Assembly (NCBI GenBank): GCA_035944555.1
Contig: DASZAY010000029.1
Coordinates: forward strand, 9,859 to 73,858
Source of the DNA: CADCWK01 sp035944555
GTDB taxonomy: Bacteria > Chloroflexota > Chloroflexia > Thermomicrobiales > UBA6265
Reading direction: 5' to 3'
Length of the DNA stretch: 64,000 nt
Each line of letters begins with the position of its first letter. The stretch's first letter is position 1. Made by a program: the position numbers and the translations under genes. The notes under the pieces are model-generated. The model saw nothing but the letters and a program-made list of their open reading frames with translations, did not search any database and was not told the DNA's origin. Shown piece after piece: positions 52,328-60,595 of this stretch.

Positions 52328-52852
52328 TCAGTCCCAGCCGGTCACCCGCAGGACCTCACTGGCCACCTCCGCCGGCGTCCACCCGTCCGTCGTCACCACA
52401 TGGTCGCCGACGCCATTGGCCGACATGATCCTCTCCAGCTCCGGTGCCCGGGCCAGGTACCAGGCCAGTGACTCCGGCGACTCCCGTCCACGGAGGCGCG
52501 CCGCGTTCGTCGCCGGCTCCACCGTCAGCCGGACCACCGTCAGGTCGGCGCCGGGAATACACGCGGCGATCGCGTCACGCCCGTCCCAGTCCTCGATGAC
52601 GTAGGCCAGCACGATCCGCCCGGCGCCCGCCTCGATCGCGTTGCGGCAGACGTCCGCCAGGTTGCGATAGACCAGGCGGCTGTTGAACGGGTCGTCCGCC
52701 GGCGCGGGCCAAGTGTGCGCCAGCCAGTCGACGTCCAGGACGGTGTGCGCCATCCCGCGCCGCTCCAGCTCATCCCCGACTGCTGACGCCACTGTCGTCT
52801 TGCCCACCCCGACCGGTCCCGTCACGACCACGACCGGCACCCGCGCCACCAT
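52328..52852 (-). CDS. P-loop small-molecule kinase-like protein (AAA_33/adenylylsulfate-kinase type)
   Basis: A 174-residue P-loop protein. Walker A is TGPVGVGKTTVA near the N-terminus, then VLDVDWLAHTWP, and RLTVEPATNAARLRGRE as a lid-like Arg-rich segment. These proteins phosphorylate nucleotides, sugars or antibiotics such as chloramphenicol, and the substrate is unknown here. I choose ATG 52852, preceded by GAGGGA, over upstream options. It is divergent from argS. Confidence 0.85.
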   Translation of the reverse strand: MVARVPVVVVTGPVGVGKTTVASAVGDELERRGMAHTVLDVDWLAHTWPAPADDPFNSRLVYRNLADVCRNAIEAGAGRIVLAYVIEDWDGRDAIAACIPGADLTVVRLTVEPATNAARLRGRESPESLAWYLARAPELERIMSANGVGDHVVTTDGWTPAEVASEVLRVTGWD

Positions 52853-53067
52853 CGTCGGTCCCTCACTCACCGGATCCGGTCCGGGTTCCCTCGCGTACGG
52901 GCATGATTGACCGCAAACAGGGCACAATACACAGGACAGCATGATGCGACACGGCCCGCCATGACGCGACCGGAGCCTGCCTCCGGCCCAGCGGGACCGA
53001 TCGCGCATCCCCGCGACCGGGCAAACCCACCCGGGCAGCCCCCACCAGTAACGAGGACAGACACGCG

Positions 53068-55383
53068 ATGACGATGGGCGGACCAGGCGAGACGGCGGTA
53101 ACGGACGGCAAGGCGACCACCGACACGGCGGCCAGCAGCAACGGCAATGGCAAGGTGGCCGCTGTCTCCCAGCCGGCCGGGATCATCGCCCGGGAAGAGG
53201 GGCGCGCCCGCGACGCCATCCGCCGCGCCCTGGCCGGAACCGGGATCGCCGGCGCCGCCGACCGCACGATCGATCTCCGCCCGCTGCCCTTCGCCGGGAC
53301 ATGGGGGGCCGCTACCACGGTCGCCCGCGCCCTCGCCTCCGATGTCGTCACGGCCGAGCTGGAGGCCGCCGGCGAGCTGGAGGGTCTGTCCAAGAAGGAA
53401 ACCAAGAAGAAGGTCAACGAGCGGATCCCCGACGTCTCCCAGCGCGTGGCCGAGGGGCTGCGCGACGCGCTGCTGGCCGACCCGGAAGTGAGCTTCGGGA
53501 CGGTCGAGGCCGTCAACGGCTACGTCAACGTCTCGTTCGACGCGTCGGCGATGGCGCTCAGCCTGATCGGCGAGGTGCTCGGTCAGGGTGTGGACTACGG
53601 CCAGGGGCCGGCCCAGTCAGAGCTGGTCATGGTCGAGCACAGCCAGCCCAACACCCACAAGGCGTTCCACGTCGGCCACCTCCGCAATACCAGCCTCGGC
53701 GTCGCCGTGAGCCGGATCCTCGCCCGCGCCGGCTACCGGGTCATGGACGCCACCTACATCGGCGACATCGGCCGCCACGTCATCCAGTGCCTGTGGTGCT
53801 ACGAGCAGTTCCACCGTGGGCAGGAGCCTGCCGACCCGCTGCTGCGTGGCCGCTGGCTGGGCGAACTCTACGCCGAGAGCGAGCGCCGGCTGCGCTTCCG
53901 CGGCGAGGTGATGGGCTTCCTGACGCTGCTGGCGAAGGAGGACTACGCCCTCATCGCCGGTATTGACCGGATCCTGAAGTACCTGTGGCGCGCCATCCCC
54001 GGCGACGAGGGCCATGACGTCGCCTACTTCCTCCACCGCTTCACCCACGCCGGCGAGATCAAGGAAGCCGAACTGGCCGACCCAGACGTCGTGCGCTCGT
54101 TCTGGCCGATCATCGGCGAGCACCTCCGCGAGCAGGTCGATGATCCGCGCCCGGTGACCATCCCCGATGGTGCCGCCGAGCCGACCACGACCGCCGAGGA
54201 GCGCCTGGCCCAGTGGCAGGAGCTGGACGCGACCTTTGCCGACTGGTGGCCGCACGGTGCCGAGTGGCAGGCGCAGATGAAGGACGCCTGGCGCCGCTGG
54301 GAGGCGCAGGACGCCGACTTCGTCGCCCTGTGGAACGAGACCAAGGAGTGGAGCCTCGCCGACTTCCGCCGCGTGTTCGCGGAGCTCGGTGCCCGATTCG
54401 ATGTCTGGTTCTTCGAGAGCCAGGTCGAGGAACCCGGCAAGGTGATCGTCAGGGAGCTGCTCGAGCAGGGCATCGCCGAGGTCAGCGACGGGCTACCGGT
54501 CGTCAAGATCGACGAGAAGCTCGGCCTGACCACCGAGACCTACCGGACGCTGCCGATCCTGCGCTCGGACGGGACGTCGCTCTACGCGACCAAGGACCTC
54601 GCGCTGACCAAGCTGAAGTTCGACGACTACCACGTCGACCGGGCGCTCTGGGTGGTCGATGTCCGCCAGTCGCTGTACTTCCAGCAGATCGTCAAGGTGC
54701 TGGAGATCTGGGGTTTCGAGCAGGCCCGCCACGCCGGCCACATCGTCTACGAGTTCGTCGCGCTGCCGGAGGGGGCGATCTCGTCCCGCAAGGGTAACGC
54801 GCCGCTCTACGACGACGTCCGCGAGCTGGTCCTGAACCGCGCTCGCGAGATCATCGCCGAGAAGAACCCGGACCTCTCCCCGAAGCAGGCCGAGGAGGTC
54901 GCCCAGCAGGTCGCGATCGGCTCGCTGAAGTACGCGATGCTGGCGCGGGACAACAACAAGGTCGTGATCTTCGACGTCGACGAGGCGCTCTCGTTCGACG
55001 GTCACTCCGCGCCCTACATCCAGTACGCCCACGCCCGCGCCTGCCGGATCATGGAGCGCGCCGAACTCGATCTGGCGGGGGTCGCCGCGAAGCTGCCGGA
55101 GACGCACTTCGCGACGGTGGAGCCGACCGAACTGGATCTGCTCCAGCACCTCGCCGCCTACCCGGAGTGGATCCAGCGGGCCGCCGCCGAGAACCGCCCG
55201 ACGATCATCTGCCAGTACGTCTACGAGCTGGCCAAGACCTTCAACGACTTCTACCACGCCTGCCCGGTGATCCAGAGCGAGGAGCCGTACCGCTCGGCGC
55301 GCCTCGCGCTCGTCGCCGCCACGCGCCAGACCCTCGCCAACGGGCTGGACGTCCTCGGGATCGCCGCCCCGACCCGGATGTAG
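53068..55383 (+). CDS. argS: Arginyl-tRNA synthetase, unusually long
   Basis: A 771-residue class I synthetase that charges tRNA-Arg. It has an N-terminal Arg-S domain (about 40-180). The HIGH motif is HVGH at 201-204 (PNTHKAFHVGHLRN). YIGDIGRHVIQCLW and VVDVRQSLYFQQIVKVLEIW follow. KMSKS is replaced by ISSRKGN, common in ArgRS. The C-terminal anticodon-binding DALR domain ends at the TAG. Most bacterial ArgRS are about 550-600 residues. The extra length lies between roughly 250 and 460, rich in Trp and acidic residues. An N-terminal Gly/Ala/Asn-rich extension of about 35 residues is also unusual. Confidence 0.95.
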   Translation: MTMGGPGETAVTDGKATTDTAASSNGNGKVAAVSQPAGIIAREEGRARDAIRRALAGTGIAGAADRTIDLRPLPFAGTWGAATTVARALASDVVTAELEAAGELEGLSKKETKKKVNERIPDVSQRVAEGLRDALLADPEVSFGTVEAVNGYVNVSFDASAMALSLIGEVLGQGVDYGQGPAQSELVMVEHSQPNTHKAFHVGHLRNTSLGVAVSRILARAGYRVMDATYIGDIGRHVIQCLWCYEQFHRGQEPADPLLRGRWLGELYAESERRLRFRGEVMGFLTLLAKEDYALIAGIDRILKYLWRAIPGDEGHDVAYFLHRFTHAGEIKEAELADPDVVRSFWPIIGEHLREQVDDPRPVTIPDGAAEPTTTAEERLAQWQELDATFADWWPHGAEWQAQMKDAWRRWEAQDADFVALWNETKEWSLADFRRVFAELGARFDVWFFESQVEEPGKVIVRELLEQGIAEVSDGLPVVKIDEKLGLTTETYRTLPILRSDGTSLYATKDLALTKLKFDDYHVDRALWVVDVRQSLYFQQIVKVLEIWGFEQARHAGHIVYEFVALPEGAISSRKGNAPLYDDVRELVLNRAREIIAEKNPDLSPKQAEEVAQQVAIGSLKYAMLARDNNKVVIFDVDEALSFDGHSAPYIQYAHARACRIMERAELDLAGVAAKLPETHFATVEPTELDLLQHLAAYPEWIQRAAAENRPTIICQYVYELAKTFNDFYHACPVIQSEEPYRSARLALVAATRQTLANGLDVLGIAAPTRM

Positions 55384-55387
55384 CCGG

Positions 55388-55801
55388 ATGCGGGCAGGCA
55401 GGGGCTCGGCCATGGCGCTGGCCGGGCTGCTGGCCTTCACCGGGACGGTCCACATGGTCCGTCCCGGGGTCTTCGATCCGATCGTCCCCGGCTGGCTGCC
55501 CGGCGACGCCCGTCTCTGGACCTATACGTCTGGCGTCGCCGAGCTTGTCGTGGCGGCGCTCGTCACCTTGCCCCGTACCCGGCGCGCCGGCGGGTGGGCG
55601 GCCGCGGCCCTGTTCGTCGCGGTCTACCCGGCCAACATCCAGATGGCCATCGACGCCGATGGCACGGTCGAGCGCCTCATCACCTGGGGCCGCCTTCCCC
55701 TCCAGATCCCGCTCATCCTCTGGGGACTGGCCGTCGCCTGGCAAGTCAATCGAGACCACACCACCCAGGCCCGGGTACTTGGGTCAGAACCGGCACCGTA
55801 G
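55388..55801 (+). CDS. DoxX-like integral membrane protein
   Basis: A 137-residue protein with four hydrophobic segments and the DoxX-type pattern AMALAGLLAFTGTVHMVRPG, YTSGVAELVVAALVTL, ALFVAVYPANIQMAID and PLQIPLILWGLAVAW. It begins five bases after the argS stop and is probably translated from the same mRNA. Relatives are linked to redox or quinone functions in some species, but no role can be assigned. Confidence 0.8.
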   Translation: MRAGRGSAMALAGLLAFTGTVHMVRPGVFDPIVPGWLPGDARLWTYTSGVAELVVAALVTLPRTRRAGGWAAAALFVAVYPANIQMAIDADGTVERLITWGRLPLQIPLILWGLAVAWQVNRDHTTQARVLGSEPAP

Positions 55802-55886
55802 CGATGGGGCTCGCCCCCTCTTTCCCGGAAACGCTGCCACGTCCTGGGCCTCTATTGCCTTTCATCGGCCTGGTTGCACCGAAGCA

Positions 55887-56122
55887 GACCCCTCCCCCAG
55901 CCCCTCCCCGGCTCCGGGTTGGCGAGTCGGTAGTTGAGTCGGCCTTTGCGCCACCCGGCCCGGAGAGGGGTGTCGTCCCCACGTCGGGCAGCAGTCTACT
56001 CAACGGCAGGAGGACCGGAGCGTTCCGAAAAAGTCTCCCCTCTCCGGGCCGGGTGGCGCTGAAGCCGAATGGGCAACCAGAGCGACAACCCGGAGCTGGG
56101 GAGGGGCCGGGGGAGGGGTCCG
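55887..56122. repeat. Dispersed inverted-repeat element, copy B
   Basis: The left arm (55887-55977) begins CCCCTCCCCCAGCCCCTCCC and the right arm (56036-56122) is its near-exact inverted copy ending GGGGCCGGGGGAGGGG. The arms are about 88 bases long and about 58 apart. Both arms carry TGGCGC/GCGCCA and the CCGGGCCGGG core found at 16.0-16.3 kb. The rest of the 354-base gap between DoxX and the next gene holds nothing else that I recognise. Confidence 0.85.
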
Positions 56123-56155
56123 CTACAGGGCAACCTGATCAATGGAGACCTACGC

Positions 56156-56623
56156 CTACACCGCCCCGTCCCGCGCCTCGAAGTTCACCGGAGAGCCGGC
56201 GAAATGGCACTCGCGGTGGAACGGCTCGTACGCCTGGCCCTGCCAACGGCAGAAGGCGCAGAACCGGTCGGCGTACAGCCAGTCGAACAGCGGGCGGGCC
56301 ATACTCGTCAGTGGCTTGTCGACGGCCAGCCGCTTGTACTCGTCGCGGACCAGTTCGTCGAGATGCTCGGGGAGACAGGCGGGATAACGCAGTTCCACTT
56401 CCGTACCTGAAGTGACATCGCGGAAGGTGAACAGGCGGTCGCCTTCCCCCGGCTCCCCGCCGGGGACCGATCGGTCGGCGACGACCTGGAGGACACCCCA
56501 GTCCGCCCCGGCCCGGGCCGAGAGGTATTGCAGCAGCCGCGCCTTGTCGATCGGCTGCGCGGCGAGTTGGTCCAGGAGTGGCATCACCCGCTGGACGACC
56601 TCCCGGGTCGATCGGTAGACCAT
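56156..56623 (-). CDS. Hypothetical protein with CxxC...H...C motif
   Basis: A 155-residue protein that I do not recognise. The N-terminal half looks helical (STREVVQRVMPLLDQLAAQP). Strand-like segments follow (LFTFRDVTSGTEVELRYP). The C-terminal ADRFCAFCRW and FHRECHF could bind zinc or form disulfides. There is no signal peptide, so a metal site is more likely. ATG 56623 has GAGGG upstream. It stands alone on the minus strand. Confidence 0.65.
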   Translation of the reverse strand: MVYRSTREVVQRVMPLLDQLAAQPIDKARLLQYLSARAGADWGVLQVVADRSVPGGEPGEGDRLFTFRDVTSGTEVELRYPACLPEHLDELVRDEYKRLAVDKPLTSMARPLFDWLYADRFCAFCRWQGQAYEPFHRECHFAGSPVNFEARDGAV

Positions 56624-56803
56624 GCTCTGCCCTCGCTTCCGTCCGTGCTGGTCGGCGTGGCGTGCCGGCGAAAGCCGTACCGGATCACCCCGTTATCGCC
56701 GCGTGCCTCGTCACCCGCACAGGCCGAACCAGCGATGACCGGTGCTGACCGATCGGACCTGGCCGAGCAGGTAGTGCCGCAGCGGGACAGGACGCTCCAC
56801 CGT

Positions 56804-58687
56804 TCACCGCCGGGACGCCCGCCCGCCCGGTCGCCGGATCACCCACATCCCGGCCAGGAAGACCGCGATCCCCAGCAGCGCCAGGATCGCCCAGAGTACC
56901 CGGATCGGCGCCAGCCCGCCCCCGTTCCCGTCGTCCGTATCCGGCGCGACCGTCGGGTCGGGCGGTGTGCCCGGTGTGATGGCCGGATCGGGTGCGGGCG
57001 GCGTGCCGGGTCCGCTTGACGCGGCCGCCGTCCCCTCGCCCGCCGGGGCGCTGCCGGCACTCGATGACGAACCGGCGCCACCACTGGCCGCGGGGGTTCC
57101 CGGTGCGTCGACGAGGACCGACCGGACCGACGTGTAGCGTCCCTCCTGGATATCGAACGCCACAGTCACCCCGGTCGAGCGTTCGGTCAGCTCGTAGGGA
57201 GCGAAGGCGCGGGTGCCGTCCTCCGCGACCGTCGCCGGCAGCCGGAGGAGCAGTGCCCCGTCGTCCACCCCGTCCGACATCTCGATCGTCGCGTCATCGT
57301 CGGCGGCGTAGGGCTTGATCACGTAGTCGGCCCCGACCTCCGCGCAGCCCCGCCCACTCCCCGGTTGCGCCGCTCCCAGCGGCGTCCCGGGCGGCACCAG
57401 CAGGATCGACGGATCCGGACCGAGGACGGTCAGCGCCGGCTCATCCTGGCCGGGCGGGCAGGCAACCGTACTGAGGAACAGGGTCCCGGCGGGCAATCCG
57501 ACGTTGGTCGGCGCGACGTAGCGGATCACCGTCAGGGCGACCGGAGAACGATCGGCGGCGTCGGCGGGGATCAGGATCGCCTGCGATCCGCTGGCCAGGC
57601 CGGTGGCCGGATCCGGATCGTCCTGGAACTCGGTCACGAAGAAGGTCCATCCCACCGGCGCCGAGGCCACGGCGACCCCGTCCGGGCCGGTCAACGCGTC
57701 GTCATAGAGCCGGTTGGCTTCCGTGTTGTCCAGCAGCAGGAACTCCATCTCCCCGACCGTCGCCCGGCGACACGTCCCGGTCGCATCTGGGAGTGCACCC
57801 TGCTCGTCCAGTCCGGGGAGATAGGCGTAGGTGCCCGCCAGCGTATCGCTGGCGCAGACCACGCCGAGTAGCGTGATTGCCTGGGTACCAGCGCCGGCGA
57901 TCGGCGTACCGGCTCCGGGGGTCGCTCGTTGACCGTCCGGGACCGGGGACGCTCGTATCCCGGGCGCCGGCGTACCGGCCATCGCCAAATCCTCGACCAC
58001 GAACAGCCGCAGGGAGATCGGCTGGCGCTGTGCCCGGGCGGCGGGGAGCCGGTAGACCGGCGAGACCTGGCCGGTGTGCGCCGCCGCTCCGTCCCCCGTC
58101 ACGACCAGGACGAAGGGCTTGCCCACCGGGACGACGGCGATCGCGTAGCCGCCGGTGCCGACGGCGACACGGTCGTAGATGCGATCCCGATTGGCCGGAT
58201 CGGCGACGACCAGACCGATCCGTCCCGCCGTGGCTGGCCGGCAGTCCGGCGCTGGGTCGGGCAGGTCCGGGTTCCGGGTGAAGACGACGCGTGGGGTCAA
58301 CCCGTCCCCAGTGCAGACCGACGCCGTGACGGAGATCGTATCCGTGACGAGTGGGCCGGCCGGGCTTGGTGACGGTGACGGCGATGGCGACGCGGACATC
58401 GTCGTGGAAGGGCGGGCAGAGGTGCTCCCGGAGCCGGAGGGACGGGGCGACGCGCTGGACTCTTCGGACCGCGTCTCTGATCCGGTGCCCGGTCGCCCCG
58501 ACCCGCTCGGCAGGACGATGGCCGGCGACGGGCGGTCGGTCTCGGCAACCAGGGTCTGATCGCTTGCGGCGGCCGGTTGGGTCAACGCCCCGGCGGGCGA
58601 CAAGACCCCAAGCAGGACGACGATGACCAGGACGACCAGGGCGGGCACGCGGAACGGACCGGATCGACCCGCCGCGCCGCGGGTCAC
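56804..58687 (-). CDS. Surface-anchored protein with three Cys-paired repeats
   Basis: A 627-residue protein. An N-terminal signal anchor (VPALVVLVIVVLLGVLSPAG) is followed by a Ser/Pro-rich stalk and three repeats of about 110-130 residues. Each repeat has a Cys pair and a PVGxxF-type end: VCTGDG...CRPAT with AVVPVGKPFVLVV, VCASDT...CRRAT with ASAPVGWTFFVTE, and VACPPG...GCAEV. A Gly/Ser/Pro-rich stretch precedes the C-terminal membrane segment (LWAILALLGIAVFLAGMWVI) and a basic tail RRPGGRASRR. There is no LPxTG. I start at GTG 58687 so as not to overlap the preceding gene. It is the last gene of the surface-protein locus. Confidence 0.75.
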   Translation of the reverse strand: MTRGAAGRSGPFRVPALVVLVIVVLLGVLSPAGALTQPAAASDQTLVAETDRPSPAIVLPSGSGRPGTGSETRSEESSASPRPSGSGSTSARPSTTMSASPSPSPSPSPAGPLVTDTISVTASVCTGDGLTPRVVFTRNPDLPDPAPDCRPATAGRIGLVVADPANRDRIYDRVAVGTGGYAIAVVPVGKPFVLVVTGDGAAAHTGQVSPVYRLPAARAQRQPISLRLFVVEDLAMAGTPAPGIRASPVPDGQRATPGAGTPIAGAGTQAITLLGVVCASDTLAGTYAYLPGLDEQGALPDATGTCRRATVGEMEFLLLDNTEANRLYDDALTGPDGVAVASAPVGWTFFVTEFQDDPDPATGLASGSQAILIPADAADRSPVALTVIRYVAPTNVGLPAGTLFLSTVACPPGQDEPALTVLGPDPSILLVPPGTPLGAAQPGSGRGCAEVGADYVIKPYAADDDATIEMSDGVDDGALLLRLPATVAEDGTRAFAPYELTERSTGVTVAFDIQEGRYTSVRSVLVDAPGTPAASGGAGSSSSAGSAPAGEGTAAASSGPGTPPAPDPAITPGTPPDPTVAPDTDDGNGGGLAPIRVLWAILALLGIAVFLAGMWVIRRPGGRASRR

Positions 58688-58728
58688 GATCCGGTCCGTC
58701 GATCGATGGTGATGGCCGTGGATCAGGG

Positions 58729-60360
58729 TCAGGCGAGGCGCCGGCGTGCGATCGCGCCAGCGACGAGTGCCACGGCCGCTACGGCGGCGAGCACCCATGC
58801 AGCCAGCATGGTGCCGTCTCCCGAGGACGTGCCCGCGCCGGTGTTCGGCAGGACGGTGATGTCGTCGTCCCGGTCGGAGAAGACCGGCGCAGCGCCCCGG
58901 CTCCCGGCCGCGCTCGGCACGGACACGTCGTCATCCGACGGTGCCGCGCTCGGTACGGACACGTCGTCGTCCGCCGGGGCTGCGCTGGGAGCCCCCGTGA
59001 CGGCGTCGTCCGCGCCGAGGGTGACGGCAACCGGCTCGTCCTCCACCGTGACCTGCGTCGCGTAGAGGGCGACGCCGTCCACGGACAGGACCAGGTCGTA
59101 CGTGCCCGGCAGGATGCCGGTGAACGTGGCGACGGTTCCGGCCGGGACGTCGGCGGCCACCGCGACCCCGTCCGCAGCGGTCAGCGCCTGGCAGATATCC
59201 GCGAGGCAGAGCTGCGCCCCATCGGGGACAGCGACCTCGATCGTGACGGTAACCGTCTGGCCGACCGGGGCATCCGACGGCACGACGGAGGGCACGACGG
59301 AGGGCACCAGGGACGGCGCAACGGACGGGTCAGCCGACGGTGGGACGGATGGCTCAACCGACGGGACCACCGAGGGCGCGGTCGACGGCTCGACCGACGG
59401 TGCAACCGGGTCGAGGTCCGTGACGTAGACGATGCCGACGACGGAGATGTAGGCGTTGGGGTCACCGGCCGGGTAGATCAGCGAGGCCGTACCGGGGATC
59501 TCGGCCGTGTCGCTCAGCTCGACGATGTAGTACGACGCGTCGGTCTGGGCGTCGAGGACGACGATACCGTTGGCATCAGTGCTTCCGCTGTCGATCACCT
59601 GCTCGGTCGTGAGGTCAACGACGGCGTAGGTCTGCTCACCCTCGCGGGCCGTCCGGTAGTCGCCCACGTCCTGCGCGGCGGTGACGTTGATCAGGTAGTC
59701 GATCTCGCCGGCGCGGGCCGGATCCTCGAATACGAGGCCCTGGATGGTGACGGCGCCGGGCAGGATGGTCCCGGTCGCGGTGCCGCTCGGGAGCGGGCTG
59801 GCAGGGACGGTCTCGCTGGGCACAGCGCTGGGCGGCGCGACGCTCGGCGCGACCGAGGCGGGCGGCCCGGTCACCGGCTCGTAGACGACACCGGTCACGC
59901 TGACGGTCTGGTACTGCTGCGCGGACGAGACGAGGATGTCGTCGGAGCCGAATGGCTGCACCTCGTCGCGGAACTCGGCGATGAAGAACGGCGCATCGAG
60001 CTGGCCGTCCAGGACGACGATGCCGCCCGCGCCCGTCGACCCGATGTCGATCAGCGCGCCGTTGGTGGAGTCGATGACGAGGTAGGTCTGCGGGTCGGCG
60101 ACGGGATCGGGGATCCGGTAGTCGCCGGTGTCGGCCGTGGCGGTGATATCGACGAAGTAGTCGAACGACCCGGCCCGCGCGTCGTCCTGCACGTAGACGC
60201 CCTGGATGGTCACCATGCCGGGCAGGACCGTACCGGTCGGCGCCTGATTGGTCTGGGCGGCAGGAGCGGCACCAGCCGGGGCCGGAAGGGCGAGCAGCGC
60301 CACGGCCAGCAGCAGGGCGATGGACGCCAGCAGGCGAACGGCGCGGACGGTCAGGGGCAT
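58729..60360 (-). CDS. LPNTG-type surface protein with two paralogous modules
   Basis: A 543-residue exported protein. The signal peptide MPLTVRAVRLLASIALLLAV ends in APAGAA. Two copies of a roughly 115-residue module follow (about 44-160 and 196-310), each with FDYFVDI/IDYLINV, an IDxGST segment and a GIVVLD...FIAE/YIVE end. A repeat region rich in Pro-Ser-Val (PSVVPSVEPS), a small PEGA/CnaB-like segment (VPAGTVATFTGILPGTYDLV), and DDDVSVPSAAP repeats come next. LPNTGAG stands at about 504, then a hydrophobic segment and ARRRLA. This is the full sortase sorting-signal architecture. ATG 60360 has AGAGGA upstream. Confidence 0.85.
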   Translation of the reverse strand: MPLTVRAVRLLASIALLLAVALLALPAPAGAAPAAQTNQAPTGTVLPGMVTIQGVYVQDDARAGSFDYFVDITATADTGDYRIPDPVADPQTYLVIDSTNGALIDIGSTGAGGIVVLDGQLDAPFFIAEFRDEVQPFGSDDILVSSAQQYQTVSVTGVVYEPVTGPPASVAPSVAPPSAVPSETVPASPLPSGTATGTILPGAVTIQGLVFEDPARAGEIDYLINVTAAQDVGDYRTAREGEQTYAVVDLTTEQVIDSGSTDANGIVVLDAQTDASYYIVELSDTAEIPGTASLIYPAGDPNAYISVVGIVYVTDLDPVAPSVEPSTAPSVVPSVEPSVPPSADPSVAPSLVPSVVPSVVPSDAPVGQTVTVTIEVAVPDGAQLCLADICQALTAADGVAVAADVPAGTVATFTGILPGTYDLVLSVDGVALYATQVTVEDEPVAVTLGADDAVTGAPSAAPADDDVSVPSAAPSDDDVSVPSAAGSRGAAPVFSDRDDDITVLPNTGAGTSSGDGTMLAAWVLAAVAAVALVAGAIARRRLA

Positions 60361-60489
60361 GGAAACTTCCTCTCCGGGACGACGGCTCCGGGTCAGTGGC
60401 GGGCGGCCGGTGCTCGACGGGTGATCAAGCAGCCAGTATACAGACGCCATGTGACGACGTGCCCTGACGCTGCCCGATGGCCGGAAATG

Positions 60490-60527
60490 GACGACGGCCG
60501 CCCCGGTTGCCCGGGACGGCCGTCGTC
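60490..60527 (-). terminator. Terminator after the LPNTG gene at 60596
   Basis: 60490-60506 pairs with 60511-60527 over 17 positions with one mismatch, loop TTGC. It lies between two LPNTG genes on the minus strand and should separate their transcripts. Confidence 0.75.
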
Positions 60528-60538
60528 TGCTGTCAGCG

Positions 60539-60559
60539 GGGGTGACCGTTGCCGGTCAC
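60539..60559 (-). repeat. Small hairpin shared with the 3' flank of the next LPNTG copy
   Basis: GGTGACC-N6-GGTCACCTCAGC downstream of this gene's stop recurs as GGTGACCCTCGCGGGTCACC at 63880-63899, next to the stop of the copy cut by the window edge. A worn form (GTAACCCATACGGGTCACTC) sits beside the decayed copy at about 62701. The duplication unit therefore includes 3' flanking DNA. Confidence 0.65.
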
Positions 60560-60595
60560 CTCAGCTGACTGGTGGGGGGCGTTGGGCGTAGATGC

